A stretch of 64,000 nt of DNA from Methylobacterium oryzihabitans (GTDB lineage: Bacteria; Pseudomonadota; Alphaproteobacteria; Rhizobiales; Beijerinckiaceae). Made by a program: the position numbers and the translations under genes. Every line of letters starts with the position of its first letter. The stretch's first letter is position 1. This document shows, piece by piece, positions 52,899 to 64,000 of this stretch. The stretch is taken from NCBI RefSeq assembly GCF_004004555.2, contig NZ_SACP01000016.1, forward strand, positions 95,459-159,458. The letters are read 5' to 3'. The notes under the pieces were generated by a model, which was given only the letters and a program-made list of their open reading frames with translations, was not told where the DNA came from and ran no database searches.

Positions 52899-53063
52899 CG
52901 CGGGATCCCCTCTCCCGAGTGGGAGAGGGGTAGGGGTGAGGGTGGAGACGGTGCCGGATCAGGCTCAGACGGTTGAGCTGCGCAGCTCGACGTTGAGCGT
53001 TTTATCCTGAACCCGAGCCACCCTCACCCCTGGCCCCTCTCCCACTCGGGAGAGGGGAATTGC
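52899..53063. repeat. inverted repeat element, family A, copy 3
   Basis: About 165 bp between the binding protein gene and livH. Arms match copy 1 (GCGGGATCCCCTCTCCCGAG) and the centre matches copy 2 (GAGCTGCGCAGCTCGACG, then TTTATCCTGA). A long hairpin here could stabilise the upstream binding-protein message relative to the permease message, as known for such elements in transporter operons. That role is inference. Confidence 0.88.
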
Positions 53064-53089
53064 GCTTCATCCTGAGTCCTTTGCGCCGG

Positions 53090-54295
53090 CTACTTCCCGA
53101 TCTGCATCGGGGCAACCGCCGCGGCGTCCGGATAGACCGTGACGAGCTTGCCGTTCTGCCACTGCATGCCCATCATCGCGGCGCGCTCGTTCTGATTGTT
53201 GGTGCCGAACTTGAAGCCGTAGCCGACCGCGGTCGTGCCGGGTGTCACGTCGATCGCCTTCATCGCCTTGGTGATCGTGTCGGGCGCGAAGCCTTGCGCC
53301 TTGTTCAGCTCCTGCAGAATGATCTTCGCCCCGACGTAGTTGTTGAGCGAGTGACCGGAGCGCGGCCCGCTGTTGTACTTCTTCTTGTAGGTCTCGACAA
53401 AGCCGTCGATGCCGGGCGTGTACTGGGTGTTGACGAGGAACTGGGTGAAGTCGGTGTCGAGCACGCCCTCGATGACCTTGTGGCCGACGGCGTCGGCAGT
53501 GGGCTGCATCGAGTATCCGCCGCCGCCGCCGATGATCGCGCCCGGCTTGAACCCGGCCTCGTTGGCCTGCTGGAGGAACAGCACCGAGTCGTTCTGGTAC
53601 GAGGTCTGGAGCACGATATCGACGCCGCGCCGCTTCAGGTCGAGCACGAGGGACGACATGTCCACCGTCGCGGCCGGGTAGCCCTGCATGCTGACGACGT
53701 TGAGCTTCGCCGCTGCGCCGAACTTCTTCTGGTGGTTGGCGACCGAGGTGCCGTAGCTCGAATCCTCGTAGATGATGCCGAGCTTGAGGTCCTCCGGCTT
53801 CTTGCCGAGGCCGGCCGCGACCTTGTTGACGATCATCTCGACCGCCAGCTTGGCCATGTCCTCGGCGGTCGGGTTGGTGCGGTACAGGAACTTGAGCCCG
53901 CGGCCGGTCACCTCGTCGGCGACGGCGCCGAGCTCGAAATACGGGATGCCGGACAGTTCGGCGACCTGGCTCGCCGCGATCGAGCGGGCCGAGGAATAGG
54001 TGCCGAAGATCGCCGACACCTTCTCCAGGGCGATGAGGCGGCGGGCCTCGCCGATCGCCTGGTTGTTGTCGACCGCATCGCCGCGCACCAGCACGACCTT
54101 CTCGCCCTGGACCCCGCCGGCGGCGTTGATTTCCTCGACCGCGATCTCGAGGCCGCGGGCGCTCTCCTCGCCGAGCAGCGCGAGCTGGCCGCTGAACGGG
54201 TAGAGCGCGCCGAACTTCACCTCCGCCTGCGCCGCGGTGGCGGCGAGACCGAGCAGGACGGCGAGCACGGACGTGACGGCGACGGCTGGCTTCAT
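53090..54295 (-). CDS. ABC transporter periplasmic substrate-binding protein, branched-chain type
   Basis: 401 residues. A signal peptide (hydrophobic VTSVLAVLLGLAATAAQA) is followed by VKFGALYPFSGQLALLGEES, the typical start of type I periplasmic binding proteins of the HAAT family. Later conserved parts are FGTYSSARSIAASQVAELSG and TADAVGHKVIEGVLDTDFTQ. It captures the unknown substrate for LivH/LivM-LivG/LivF. The start at 54295 has a GGGAGGAAG site. A family B repeat separates it from the TPP enzyme gene upstream. Confidence 0.92.
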   Translation of the reverse strand: MKPAVAVTSVLAVLLGLAATAAQAEVKFGALYPFSGQLALLGEESARGLEIAVEEINAAGGVQGEKVVLVRGDAVDNNQAIGEARRLIALEKVSAIFGTYSSARSIAASQVAELSGIPYFELGAVADEVTGRGLKFLYRTNPTAEDMAKLAVEMIVNKVAAGLGKKPEDLKLGIIYEDSSYGTSVANHQKKFGAAAKLNVVSMQGYPAATVDMSSLVLDLKRRGVDIVLQTSYQNDSVLFLQQANEAGFKPGAIIGGGGGYSMQPTADAVGHKVIEGVLDTDFTQFLVNTQYTPGIDGFVETYKKKYNSGPRSGHSLNNYVGAKIILQELNKAQGFAPDTITKAMKAIDVTPGTTAVGYGFKFGTNNQNERAAMMGMQWQNGKLVTVYPDAAAVAPMQIGK

Positions 54296-54371
54296 GGCTT
54301 CCTCCCTCGTTGGTTGCACGGGCTGTGACCGCCCGGTTCGGTTGTTCGATCGTCGGGCGGACACCGCCCGA

Positions 54372-54539
54372 ACCCTCCCCCCTCTGCGGGGGAGGGTGCC
54401 CCGCGGATGCGGGGCGGGAGAGGGGACGCCGCTTCCGGAGAGGTCGCGCCCGAGATGACTGGCGCCACCTCCTGAGCCGTCGCGTTCCCCTCTCCCGGCT
54501 CACTCCGTTCGCCACCCTCCCCCGCAGAGGGTGGAGGGT
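54372..54539. repeat. inverted repeat element, family B, copy 2
   Basis: About 168 bp between the TPP enzyme gene and the binding protein gene. Left arm AACCCTCCCCCCTCTGCGGG, right arm ending CCCCGCAGAGGGTGGAGGGT, with inner GGGCGGGAGAGGGGA facing TCCCCTCTCCCGGCTCACTC, as in copy 1 at 32184-32368. Both are located at gene ends and can fold into long stems. Confidence 0.85.
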
Positions 54540-54554
54540 CGGGCGCCGCGCCGG

Positions 54555-56300
54555 TCAGTAATCCAGCGCGTCCTTGCCCTGGAAACTGGTGATCGGCGGG
54601 TAGGCGCGCTGGTCGGTGACGACGTCGAGCACCGTCACGCCGTCCGCCGCCAGCGCCGCGCGCAGGGCCGGGCCGAGGTCGTCCGGGCGTTCGATGCGCT
54701 GGCCGGCGCAGCCGCACGCGCGGGCGATCGCCGCGTGATCGACGGCCTCGAAGTCGCAGACGTCGGTGAAGTTGCCGAACAGCGACAGCTCGGCGTGCTT
54801 CTGGTAGCCGAGGATCTGGTTGTTGAGCACTACCAGCACCACCGGCAGCTTCATCCGCCGGGCGGTCTCCAGTTCGGCCCAGACGTGGCCGAAGCCGCCG
54901 TCGCCGGTGACGCAGATCACCGAGGCGTCGGGCCGGGCCACCTTGGCACCGAGCGCGAAGGGCAGGCCCCAGCCGAGACCGGCGATGCCGCGGGGCGTCA
55001 GGAAGCGCTGACCGGCCCGGCGGGCGGTGAGGAAGTTGGCGATCCAGATCGAGGCGTAGCTCGCATCCGCCACCGCGATCGACTCGGGGGTCAAAACGGC
55101 GTCGATCTCGGCCATGATCCGCTCGGGCCGCAGCGGCGCCGCGTCCATGTCGACGAGGCTCGTCATGTCCTCCTGGTGGCGAGTGCGCGCCGCGGCGATG
55201 CCGGATTCCAGGGCCGGGCGGCCGCCCTGCGAACCCGGCAGGCCGGTGCGGCGCAGTTCCTCGGTCAGCGCCGCGAGCGTCAGCTTGGCGTCGCCGGCGA
55301 GGCGCAGCGCCTCGTAGTTGCGGCCGATCTCGCCGCCGTCGACGTCGAGATGGATGTAGCGGGCTTCGCGCGGGTAGAGCGACCAGCTGTCGGTGCCGTT
55401 CTGGTTGGTGCGGTTGCCGACCAGCAGCACGACGTCGGCGCCGGTGACGACCTCGCGCAGGTGGGACGAGCGGCCGCGCGGCGCCATGAAGTAGCCGACG
55501 ACCCCGAGCGACAGCGGGTGGGTCTCGTCGACCGTGCCCTTGCCCATCACGGTGGTGCCGACCGGCAGGCCGAGCGCCTGGAGCGCGGCGAGTTCGGCGC
55601 AGGCACCGGAGGAGTGGACGCCGCCGCCGGCGATCACCACCGGGCGCTTGGCGCCGGCGAGCAGGGCGGCGGCCTCGGCCACCCGGGCGGGGTCGGCGAC
55701 CGTGCGGTCGAGCGGGTAGGTGCCGAGATGGGCGGCGCGGCGGGGCGCCACGGCGTCGATCTCGGTGCGCTCGTCGAGGATGTCGAGGGGCACGAGCAGC
55801 ACCGCCGGGCCGGGCCGGCCGGTGCTCGCCGCCGCGAAGGCCATGTCGACGTAGTCGTCGATGCGGCTCGGGTCGCCGATCCGGCGCACCCACTTGGCAA
55901 CGCCGGAGAACAGGGCGGCGTGGTCGAGTTCCTGGAAGGCGTTCTTGTCGGTGAAGCGGCGGTTGACGTCCTGCACGATGGCGACGACCGGGATCGACGC
56001 CTTCAGCGCCTCGGCGAGGCCGGGCACCAGCAGGGTCGCGGCCGGGCCGTTCTGGGCCGCCACCACCCCGACCTTGCCGGAGACGCGGGCGAAGGCGTCG
56101 GCCATCGCGGCCCCGGCATTCTCGGTGCGGTAGCCGATCTGGCGGATGCCGTAGGACGGGGCGGCGAGGAACAGGGCCGAGGGGATGCTCTGCCCGAACA
56201 CCTCCCGCACGCCGTGGCGCTGGAGCGCCGCCGCGAGGGCGTCGGCGCCGGTCATGTTGCCGCCCGCGGCCGGGGCGGGTTTACGCACCGCGATGGTCAT
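54555..56300 (-). CDS. thiamine diphosphate-dependent enzyme (acetolactate synthase-like)
   Basis: 581 residues. The N-terminal Pyr domain has the TPP-activating Glu in YRTENAGAAMADAF and the FQELDHAALF segment; the central domain holds KRPVVIAGGGVHSSGA; the C-terminal PP domain has GDGGFGHVWAELETARR and ends the motif with LVVLNN. It belongs to the acetolactate synthase/benzoylformate decarboxylase superfamily but lacks a regulatory partner and stands in a catabolic cluster, so carboligation or C-C cleavage of a degradation intermediate is more likely than valine synthesis. It overlaps the zinc dehydrogenase gene by 4 nt. Confidence 0.88.
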   Translation of the reverse strand: MTIAVRKPAPAAGGNMTGADALAAALQRHGVREVFGQSIPSALFLAAPSYGIRQIGYRTENAGAAMADAFARVSGKVGVVAAQNGPAATLLVPGLAEALKASIPVVAIVQDVNRRFTDKNAFQELDHAALFSGVAKWVRRIGDPSRIDDYVDMAFAAASTGRPGPAVLLVPLDILDERTEIDAVAPRRAAHLGTYPLDRTVADPARVAEAAALLAGAKRPVVIAGGGVHSSGACAELAALQALGLPVGTTVMGKGTVDETHPLSLGVVGYFMAPRGRSSHLREVVTGADVVLLVGNRTNQNGTDSWSLYPREARYIHLDVDGGEIGRNYEALRLAGDAKLTLAALTEELRRTGLPGSQGGRPALESGIAAARTRHQEDMTSLVDMDAAPLRPERIMAEIDAVLTPESIAVADASYASIWIANFLTARRAGQRFLTPRGIAGLGWGLPFALGAKVARPDASVICVTGDGGFGHVWAELETARRMKLPVVLVVLNNQILGYQKHAELSLFGNFTDVCDFEAVDHAAIARACGCAGQRIERPDDLGPALRAALAADGVTVLDVVTDQRAYPPITSFQGKDALDY

Positions 56301-57367
56301 GCTCGTGTCTCCCGTCGATGGGTGTCGCCGTCCCCAGGCTCCGGCAGCAGCATCACCTTGACGGCGGCCCGGCTGCGGGCGAGGTCGAACGCCTCGACCG
56401 CCGCAGCGAGGGGGCGCCGGTGGGTGATGAGTTCCGCCAGGGTGCCGGCATGGGCGGCCAGCAGCCGGATCGCCTCGTCGAGGGCGCGCGGCGTGGTGTC
56501 GTGGGCGGCGCGCAACTGCTTCTTGCCGCGCACGAAGCCGGTGAGGTCGAGGGTCAGGGGCGCGGAGTGGATGCCGGCTGCGACCATCACGCCGCCGGCC
56601 CGCAGCACCGCGAGCCCGTCGCTGACCGAGCGGGCGACGCCCGTCGCCTCGATCACCCGGTCGGCCGCATCGCCGAACACCCGCCGCACCGCCGCGTCCA
56701 GGCTCTCGTCGCGCAGGTCGACGCAGTCCGTCAGGCCGAGGCGGCGCGCCGTCGCGAGGCGCTGGGCGTCGTCGAGACCGGCGAGCAGCACCCGGGCGCC
56801 GCGCCCCTGCGCGACCCAGGCGATGCCGAGGCCGATCGGGCCGGGGCCGAGGACGACGACCCGGTCACCAGGCGAGACCTCGGCCACGTCGACGGCGTTG
56901 ACGGCGATCGACAGCGGCTCGGTCAGCGCCGCGACGTCGAGGGGCAGCCCGGTCGGAAGCCGGCGCAGGTTGCGGGCCGGCACCGTCACCTCGGCGGCGA
57001 AGCCGCCGTCGCGGTGGAGGCCGACGATCGCGCGGTCGCGGCATTCCTGTGGCCGGCCGGCCTCGCAGGCCGGGCAGGCGCCGCAGGCCACGGTCGGCCA
57101 GCAGGTCACGGCGTCGCCGGGCGTCAACCCGGTGACGCCGTCCCCGACCGCCCGCACCGTGCCGGCGAATTCGTGGCCCATGGTCACCGGCATCGCGGCG
57201 GCCATGAACTCGTAGCCTGGGGTCCACTCGTAGGCGTGGATGTCGCTGCCGCAGATGCCGGCCGCCGCCACCGCGACGGTGGCGTGGCCCGCCGGCGGCG
57301 GGGACGGGGCCGCGACTTCGACGAGGTCGAGGCCGAACGCGGCGGCGGTCTTTCGCAGCGCGAGCAT
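56297..57367 (-). CDS. zinc-binding medium-chain alcohol dehydrogenase
   Basis: 356 residues. The catalytic zinc site is Cys in GICGSDIHAYEW with GHEFAGTV; the structural zinc cysteines are in CGACPACEAGRPQEC. The NAD motif is VVVLGPGPIGLGIAWVA. It resembles the threonine/sorbitol dehydrogenase group. The start at 57367 has a GGGAGGATC site. It is the first gene of the minus-strand catabolic cluster and faces the gntR gene across 101 bp; its stop overlaps the TPP enzyme start. It probably carries out an early oxidation in the pathway. Confidence 0.9.
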   Translation of the reverse strand: MLALRKTAAAFGLDLVEVAAPSPPPAGHATVAVAAAGICGSDIHAYEWTPGYEFMAAAMPVTMGHEFAGTVRAVGDGVTGLTPGDAVTCWPTVACGACPACEAGRPQECRDRAIVGLHRDGGFAAEVTVPARNLRRLPTGLPLDVAALTEPLSIAVNAVDVAEVSPGDRVVVLGPGPIGLGIAWVAQGRGARVLLAGLDDAQRLATARRLGLTDCVDLRDESLDAAVRRVFGDAADRVIEATGVARSVSDGLAVLRAGGVMVAAGIHSAPLTLDLTGFVRGKKQLRAAHDTTPRALDEAIRLLAAHAGTLAELITHRRPLAAAVEAFDLARSRAAVKVMLLPEPGDGDTHRRETRA

Positions 57368-57435
57368 GATCCTCCCGGGGGCTGTCGGCGGTGGCGAACC
57401 GCTTCGTGCCTTGCGTTGAGGCACAGCCTGTAATT

Positions 57436-57445
57436 TGTTATAACA
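57436..57445. promoter_or_regulatory. palindrome TGTTATAACA, candidate GntR operator
   Basis: A perfect 10-bp, AT-rich palindrome in the 101-bp divergent region between the zinc dehydrogenase and gntR genes, 24 bp before the gntR start. FadR/FCD-type GntR regulators bind similar TTGT-N-ACAA type sites. It could repress both directions until an inducer is present. Confidence 0.5.
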
Positions 57446-57468
57446 CTCTTCGACCGAGACGGGGCCGC

Positions 57469-58182
57469 ATGTCAAGCCATTCCGCGCCGCCCAAGGCGCG
57501 CGACACCGAACCGACCGACTGGGTGCGCCCGCTGGTGCGCGAGAATCTCGGCGAACGCGCTTATGCCGACCTGCGGGCGGCGCTGATGCGCGGCCAGCTC
57601 CGTCCGCGGGAGCGCCTGCGGCTGCGGCCGATGTCGGTGCGGTTCGGGATCAGCGCGACGCCGATGCGCGAGGCGCTGCTGCGGCTGGTCTCCGAGAAGG
57701 CGCTGGCGATCGACGCCCGCGGCAGCGTCGTGGTGCCGACGCTGACCCTCGCCGAACTGCTGGAGATCCGGGCGATCCGCATCGACCTGGAGGGCCGCGC
57801 GGCGGCGACGGCGGCGGTGGTGGCCTCCGCCGCCGAGATCGACGGGCTCGCGGCGATCCACGAGGCGATCTCCGAGTGCCACCGCACCCGCGACTTCGAG
57901 CGGGCGGTGAACCTCAACACCGAGTTCCACCTCGGCCTGTGCCGCCTCGCCCGGCTGCCGGTGCTGTGCGACATCGTCGAGACGCTGTGGGTGCGCTGCG
58001 GCCCGATCCTGTCGCACCTCTACGACGGCGGCCTGCCGGACTGGGAGCCGCACCCGCACCGGCGGATGCTCGGCGCCCTGCGCCGCCGCGACCCCGACGA
58101 GGCCCGCGACGCCGCGCGCGAGGACATCGAGCGCGGCGGCCAGGGCCTGCTGGTCTACGTCCAGGCGACCGCAAGCCCGTGA
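57469..58182 (+). CDS. GntR family transcriptional regulator (FCD-type)
   Basis: 237 residues. The winged helix covers about 25-95 (GERAYADLRAALMRGQLRPR, RPMSVRFGISATPMREALLR), and the helical FCD ligand domain about 100-230 has a metal-binding set with EFHLGLCRLA and HPHRRMLGALRRRD. It is divergent from the zinc dehydrogenase and the rest of the catabolic cluster, so it is the probable local regulator, with the pathway substrate or an intermediate as inducer. A palindrome is in the shared promoter. Confidence 0.9.
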   Translation: MSSHSAPPKARDTEPTDWVRPLVRENLGERAYADLRAALMRGQLRPRERLRLRPMSVRFGISATPMREALLRLVSEKALAIDARGSVVVPTLTLAELLEIRAIRIDLEGRAAATAAVVASAAEIDGLAAIHEAISECHRTRDFERAVNLNTEFHLGLCRLARLPVLCDIVETLWVRCGPILSHLYDGGLPDWEPHPHRRMLGALRRRDPDEARDAAREDIERGGQGLLVYVQATASP

Positions 58183-58535
58183 GGCGACCGGGATCGACTC
58201 CGCCCGAGCGGCGCAGAGCAAAGCCCTGCGCACACCTGAGCGAAGTCGGTCTCCGCATCGCGAACGCCACGATCCCGCAGGGATCGCCGAGCGACCGGTC
58301 GGAAACCGCATGCCACGCTCCGGGCGCATGGGCCGGGCCGCCGGCGAAGCTTGCCCCTCGGGTGGGTCGCGATTAAGCATCGGCCGCTGCCATGACGTCG
58401 CGCCCGCGGCGACCATGACGCATGACCCAGGTTCCGGCCGGACGCGCCCCCCGCGACGCCGGAAGCCTCGCCACCGGCCCCCACACGAAGAGACAGGGGA
58501 CCGCCCCAGCCATCCCGAACCGCCGGAGCCGACCC
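58183..58535. other. intergenic region with a degenerate repeat
   Basis: 353 bp between gntR and the aminotransferase gene. The middle holds a degenerate inverted copy of the TGATACGG repeat, described separately. The right 150 bp precede the aminotransferase start and should contain its promoter. No further gene is seen. Confidence 0.5.
58232..58313. repeat. degenerate TGATACGG-family repeat, copy 4 (inverted)
   Basis: The segment CCTGAGCGAAGTCGGTCTCC with GCATCGCGAACGCC matches the module of copy 3, and ATCCCGCAGGGATCGCCGAG with CGGAAACCGCATG matches the reverse of the left part of copy 1. The terminal palindrome itself is not conserved. It shows that the full element has more than the palindrome. 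Confidence 0.6.
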
Positions 58536-59738
<1,203 letters not shown>

Positions 59739-60096
59739 CGTCGATGGCTGCGTCCGGATCGGTCCGGACGCAGTCCCGCGGCGGCGTCGCACGGCTTCCG
59801 GACGACGGATTCCGGACATCGCATCATCCTGACGACGCCCGAGATGCCGACGCATCGCCTCGATCTCGGGCAGGCCGGAGATCGACGGGGCGGTTGACGC
59901 ATCTCGCATTGTCGATGCCAAGCCAACACGTTCGGGACCGAGACGTTCGGGGCGTTGGGCTCGGCAAAAGTTCGAGAGCGGAACCGAAGGTCGGACTCAA
60001 CGACACCCGGTATGCGGCGCGGAGTTCCGCGGTGCGATCAGGCTGCCGCGGCGGCCCGGGGCGAGGGGGACGCCTCCGGCAGCCCCCCGGGTCGGA
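59739..60096. other. intergenic region between converging genes
   Basis: 358 bp between the aminotransferase stop and the ABC exporter stop. It begins with a hairpin at 59748-59773. The rest has no recognisable gene, repeat or RNA; open frames in it have weak codon use and no ribosome site. Confidence 0.5.
59748..59773 (+). terminator. hairpin terminator after the aminotransferase gene
   Basis: CTGCGTCCGGA-TCGG-TCCGGACGCAG: perfect 11-bp stem with a 4-nt loop, starting 9 bp after the stop codon. No U-run follows. Confidence 0.65.
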
Positions 60097-61860
<1,764 letters not shown>

Positions 61861-62082
61861 CGTGACGATCGATCCCGGTTCTGACACGCCCGTGGCGGAT
61901 GATCGGACGGTGGATGAGAACCCACCTGATCCGCAACGCACAAGCGTCACCTTATGTTGCAGGCGAAAAATGATGCAGGCGTGCCTCGTCCGCGCTCCCT
62001 TAATCCCGCTCACCTGAACGAGAGTTGACCGTCGCTGCCGCGCACCCTCGGATGCTGCGATGCAGCGCGACCGTGCCGCCCG

Positions 62083-63447
62083 TCAACGGTCGCGCCGCGT
62101 CTCCGGCATCACCAGGGCGGCGATGCCGAGGGCCGCGAGGGCGACCGCCGAGAGGCACAGGAATGCAGAATGGGTGCCGAAATGGTCGGCGACGAAGCCC
62201 GACAGGGTGGTGCTCATGGCGGCACCGAGCCCCATCATCGTGCCGACCGCGCCGAGGGCGAGGTTGAAGCGCCCGGTGCCGCGGGTGGTGTCGGCGACGA
62301 CGAGCGGGACCATCACGCCGAGCACCGCGGCCGAGATCCCGTCGAAGATCTGGATCAGCACCAGCAGCTCGGGCACGTCGGTATAGGCGAAGAACAGGCC
62401 GCGGATCGGCAGGGCGGCGAAGCCGAGGATCAGCAGCGGCCGGCGGCCGTAGGCCTGCGCCGCCCGACCGACCGCCGGCGCGATCAGCGCCATCACGATC
62501 TGGGGCGCCATGATGCAGGCGGCGATCAGCACCGTGGCGGTGTGGCTGGTGCGCACGGTGAGCACGCTGCCGACGAGGGGCAGCATCGCCGCGTTGGCGA
62601 CGAAGAACAGGGTGATGCAGGCCCCGAACCACAGCAGCGCCCGGTTGGTGAGGAGCAGCTTCAGGCTCGCCCAGCCGCCGCCCTCCGAGGCGGGACCCTG
62701 CGGACGCACCACGTCGATCTCCGAGGCGCGGACGAACCACAAGGCCGCCAGCGTCGGGATCGCCAGGGCGGCGGTGACGTAGAACACCGCCTCGTTGGAG
62801 AGGTAGTAGCCGCAGGCCCCCATCATCGCCGCGGCGAGCGCGTTGCCGATCGAGGAGAAGCGGGCGTTGCGGCCGAGCCGCTCGCCGAGGCCGCGATGCC
62901 CGACGAGGCCGAGGCTGATCGCGGCGATCGACGGGGTGAGGGTGCAGCTCGCCAGCGAATGCGCGATCATCGCCAGCGCGACGATGAGGAAGGTCGGGAA
63001 CAGGGCGAGCCCCGCCGCGCTCGCGCCGATGATCGCCACCGACAGGGCGGCGACGAACCGCTTCGAGCGGACCCAGTCGACGAAGGCGCCGCCCGGCACC
63101 TGCCCGAACAGGCTGAACAGGCTGCCGATGGTCAGGACGAGGCCGATGTCGGACTGGGTCCAGGACTGGGCGGTGAAGTAGACCGCGATGAACGGCCCGA
63201 AGCCGGTCTGCAGGTTGGCGACGAAGAACGTGAACGCGTCGAGGCCGCGGCTGCTCTGGAGCGAGGGCGCCGGCTTCTCGCGCCGTCGCGCCGCCCCGGC
63301 CCGGTCGCGCGAGTCCCCGTCCCGGACCTCCTGGCCGCGGGAGTCGTGACCGCGGGGCTCGGGGCGCGGGTCGGGTCGCATCTCGTGGCGCGGAACCTCG
63401 CGGTCGAGGGGGAGGGGGCGGCGCCGGGCCGGTCTGGCTCGCGTCAT
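62083..63447 (-). CDS. MFS transporter
   Basis: 454 residues. A polar, Arg-rich N-terminal extension of about 65 residues precedes twelve hydrophobic segments, with the MFS loop motif in GGAFVDWVRSKRFVAAL and GRAAQAYGRRPLLIL. The group resembles uncharacterised drug or metabolite exporters. The ATG at 63447 overlaps the TGA of the upstream PRC-barrel gene (ATGA), implying coupling and supporting this start, although an internal Met (MRPDPRPEPRGHD) could also be used. Confidence 0.85.
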   Translation of the reverse strand: MTRARPARRRPLPLDREVPRHEMRPDPRPEPRGHDSRGQEVRDGDSRDRAGAARRREKPAPSLQSSRGLDAFTFFVANLQTGFGPFIAVYFTAQSWTQSDIGLVLTIGSLFSLFGQVPGGAFVDWVRSKRFVAALSVAIIGASAAGLALFPTFLIVALAMIAHSLASCTLTPSIAAISLGLVGHRGLGERLGRNARFSSIGNALAAAMMGACGYYLSNEAVFYVTAALAIPTLAALWFVRASEIDVVRPQGPASEGGGWASLKLLLTNRALLWFGACITLFFVANAAMLPLVGSVLTVRTSHTATVLIAACIMAPQIVMALIAPAVGRAAQAYGRRPLLILGFAALPIRGLFFAYTDVPELLVLIQIFDGISAAVLGVMVPLVVADTTRGTGRFNLALGAVGTMMGLGAAMSTTLSGFVADHFGTHSAFLCLSAVALAALGIAALVMPETRRDR

Positions 63448-64000
63448 TTGTCCTGGGGCGTCGCTTGTCCCGGGGGATTTCCTGGGGGAGTGCGCGCCGT
63501 CGCCTGATCGGCGTCGGGAGCCGGACCGGCCGGCCCCAGCACCACGATCGGGTCGCCGGGCTTATATTCGGGGGAAACCCGCACTTGGTTGCGGTTCAGC
63601 CGCAGCACGCCGCGGCCGGGCTTGTTGTCGGCCGAGAATTGCAGCGCCCGCCAGTCGACCGCGATCTTGCGCGAGCCGACGCCGAGGAAGCCGCCGAAAT
63701 CGATGATCGCGGCGCGCGGGCGGCCCTCCTTGTCGACGATGATGTCGATGATGCGGCCCATGTCCTCGCCCGCGGCGCTGCGCACCGGCTTGCCGAGGAC
63801 GCCGTCGTAATCCTGGGTGTCGAGCACGGTGGCGGGCGTGCCCTGCGGCACGGCCGGAGGCGGCGCCGGCGGGGCCACGGCGGCCGGCGCGGTGGCGGGG
63901 GGCGTCGCAGGAACGGGCGCCGGGGTCGGAGCGGCCGGCGGCGCGGCGGCGCGAGGGAGCGCCGGCTGGGCCGGCTCCTCGGCGGGCTTGGCGGGCGCCG
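63444..64000 (-). CDS. PRC-barrel domain protein, N-terminus truncated by window edge
   Basis: The frame is open to the right edge of the window, so the start is missing. The visible part begins with an Ala/Pro-rich region (about 50 residues) and then has a PRC-barrel: VLGKPVRSAAGEDMGRIIDI followed by DKEGRPRAAIIDFGGFLGVG and KIAVDWRALQF. A short Pro/Gly tail ends the protein. PRC-barrel proteins of alphaproteobacteria are often exported; a signal peptide may lie beyond the edge. Its stop overlaps the start of the MFS transporter gene by 4 nt. Confidence 0.85.
   Translation of the reverse strand, partial: APAKPAEEPAQPALPRAAAPPAAPTPAPVPATPPATAPAAVAPPAPPPAVPQGTPATVLDTQDYDGVLGKPVRSAAGEDMGRIIDIIVDKEGRPRAAIIDFGGFLGVGSRKIAVDWRALQFSADNKPGRGVLRLNRNQVRVSPEYKPGDPIVVLGPAGPAPDADQATARTPPGNPPGQATPQDK

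Noticed and set aside
54531..57215. 894-codon plus-strand open frame opposite the TPP enzyme and zinc dehydrogenase
   Set aside because: Antisense shadow of two clear enzymes; no recognisable motif.

Overview
The window is high-GC DNA with strong G/C preference at third codon positions, packed with genes and with long spurious open frames on antisense strands. Gene content points to an alphaproteobacterium of the Hyphomicrobiales, most likely a Methylobacterium-like methylotroph: a chvI-chvG-hprK-EIIA-HPr block near pckA, a GcrA-type zinc protein, a membrane formate dehydrogenase, a PmtA-type methyltransferase, and families of palindromic intergenic repeats. The genus is an inference; no rRNA is present. 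I saw no insertion sequence, prophage or CRISPR array.

Layout. 1-2520 (mostly minus): a truncated gene, pmtA, a hypothetical gene and xerC. 2656-7606 (plus): a sugar-nucleotide epimerase, a regulator made of two fused TetR units, an acyl-CoA dehydrogenase and ada. 7668-10932: a secreted Tyr/Pro-rich protein, a soluble globin-coupled chemoreceptor and two small proteins. 10933-16780: a divergent formate dehydrogenase locus. Its catalytic gene fdhA is read through an in-frame UGA at 13890-13892 as selenocysteine; a SECIS-like hairpin starts 11 nt after the UGA. 16797-21870: a GcrA-like protein, then a minus-strand operon of circularly permuted ATP-grasp, alpha-E protein, transglutaminase-like protein (catalytic Cys replaced by Gly) and the proteasome-like peptidase Anbu. 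21967-25358: radC, map, a CHCC zinc protein, a flavin monooxygenase and tRNA-Leu(UAA). 25446-30340: dapD, a membrane protein, panC and the queuosine genes queC, queD, queE. 30616-34562: a D-Ala-D-Ala carboxypeptidase, a CobW-type GTPase and a GNAT-like protein. 34565-41425: HPr, EIIA, HprK, ChvG and ChvI (minus), a HugZ-like flavoprotein and pckA, linking envelope and carbon/nitrogen sensing to gluconeogenesis. 41499-45949: a FAD oxidase, lepA and two small genes. 45959-58182: a GntR-controlled catabolic locus with a branched-chain-type ABC transporter (including a LivM-LivG fusion) and five oxidoreductase or TPP enzymes for an unidentified substrate. 58536-64000: an aminotransferase, an ABC exporter, an MFS transporter and a truncated PRC-barrel gene.

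Four families of intergenic inverted repeats are spread through the window. Two copies of one family end exactly on the stop codons of neighbouring genes. The observations most worth following are the selenocysteine formate dehydrogenase locus with its two small partner proteins, the Anbu/ATP-grasp cluster with a predicted inactive transglutaminase fold, the GntR-controlled catabolic cluster with an AroE homologue lacking the shikimate-binding serines, and the repeat families.
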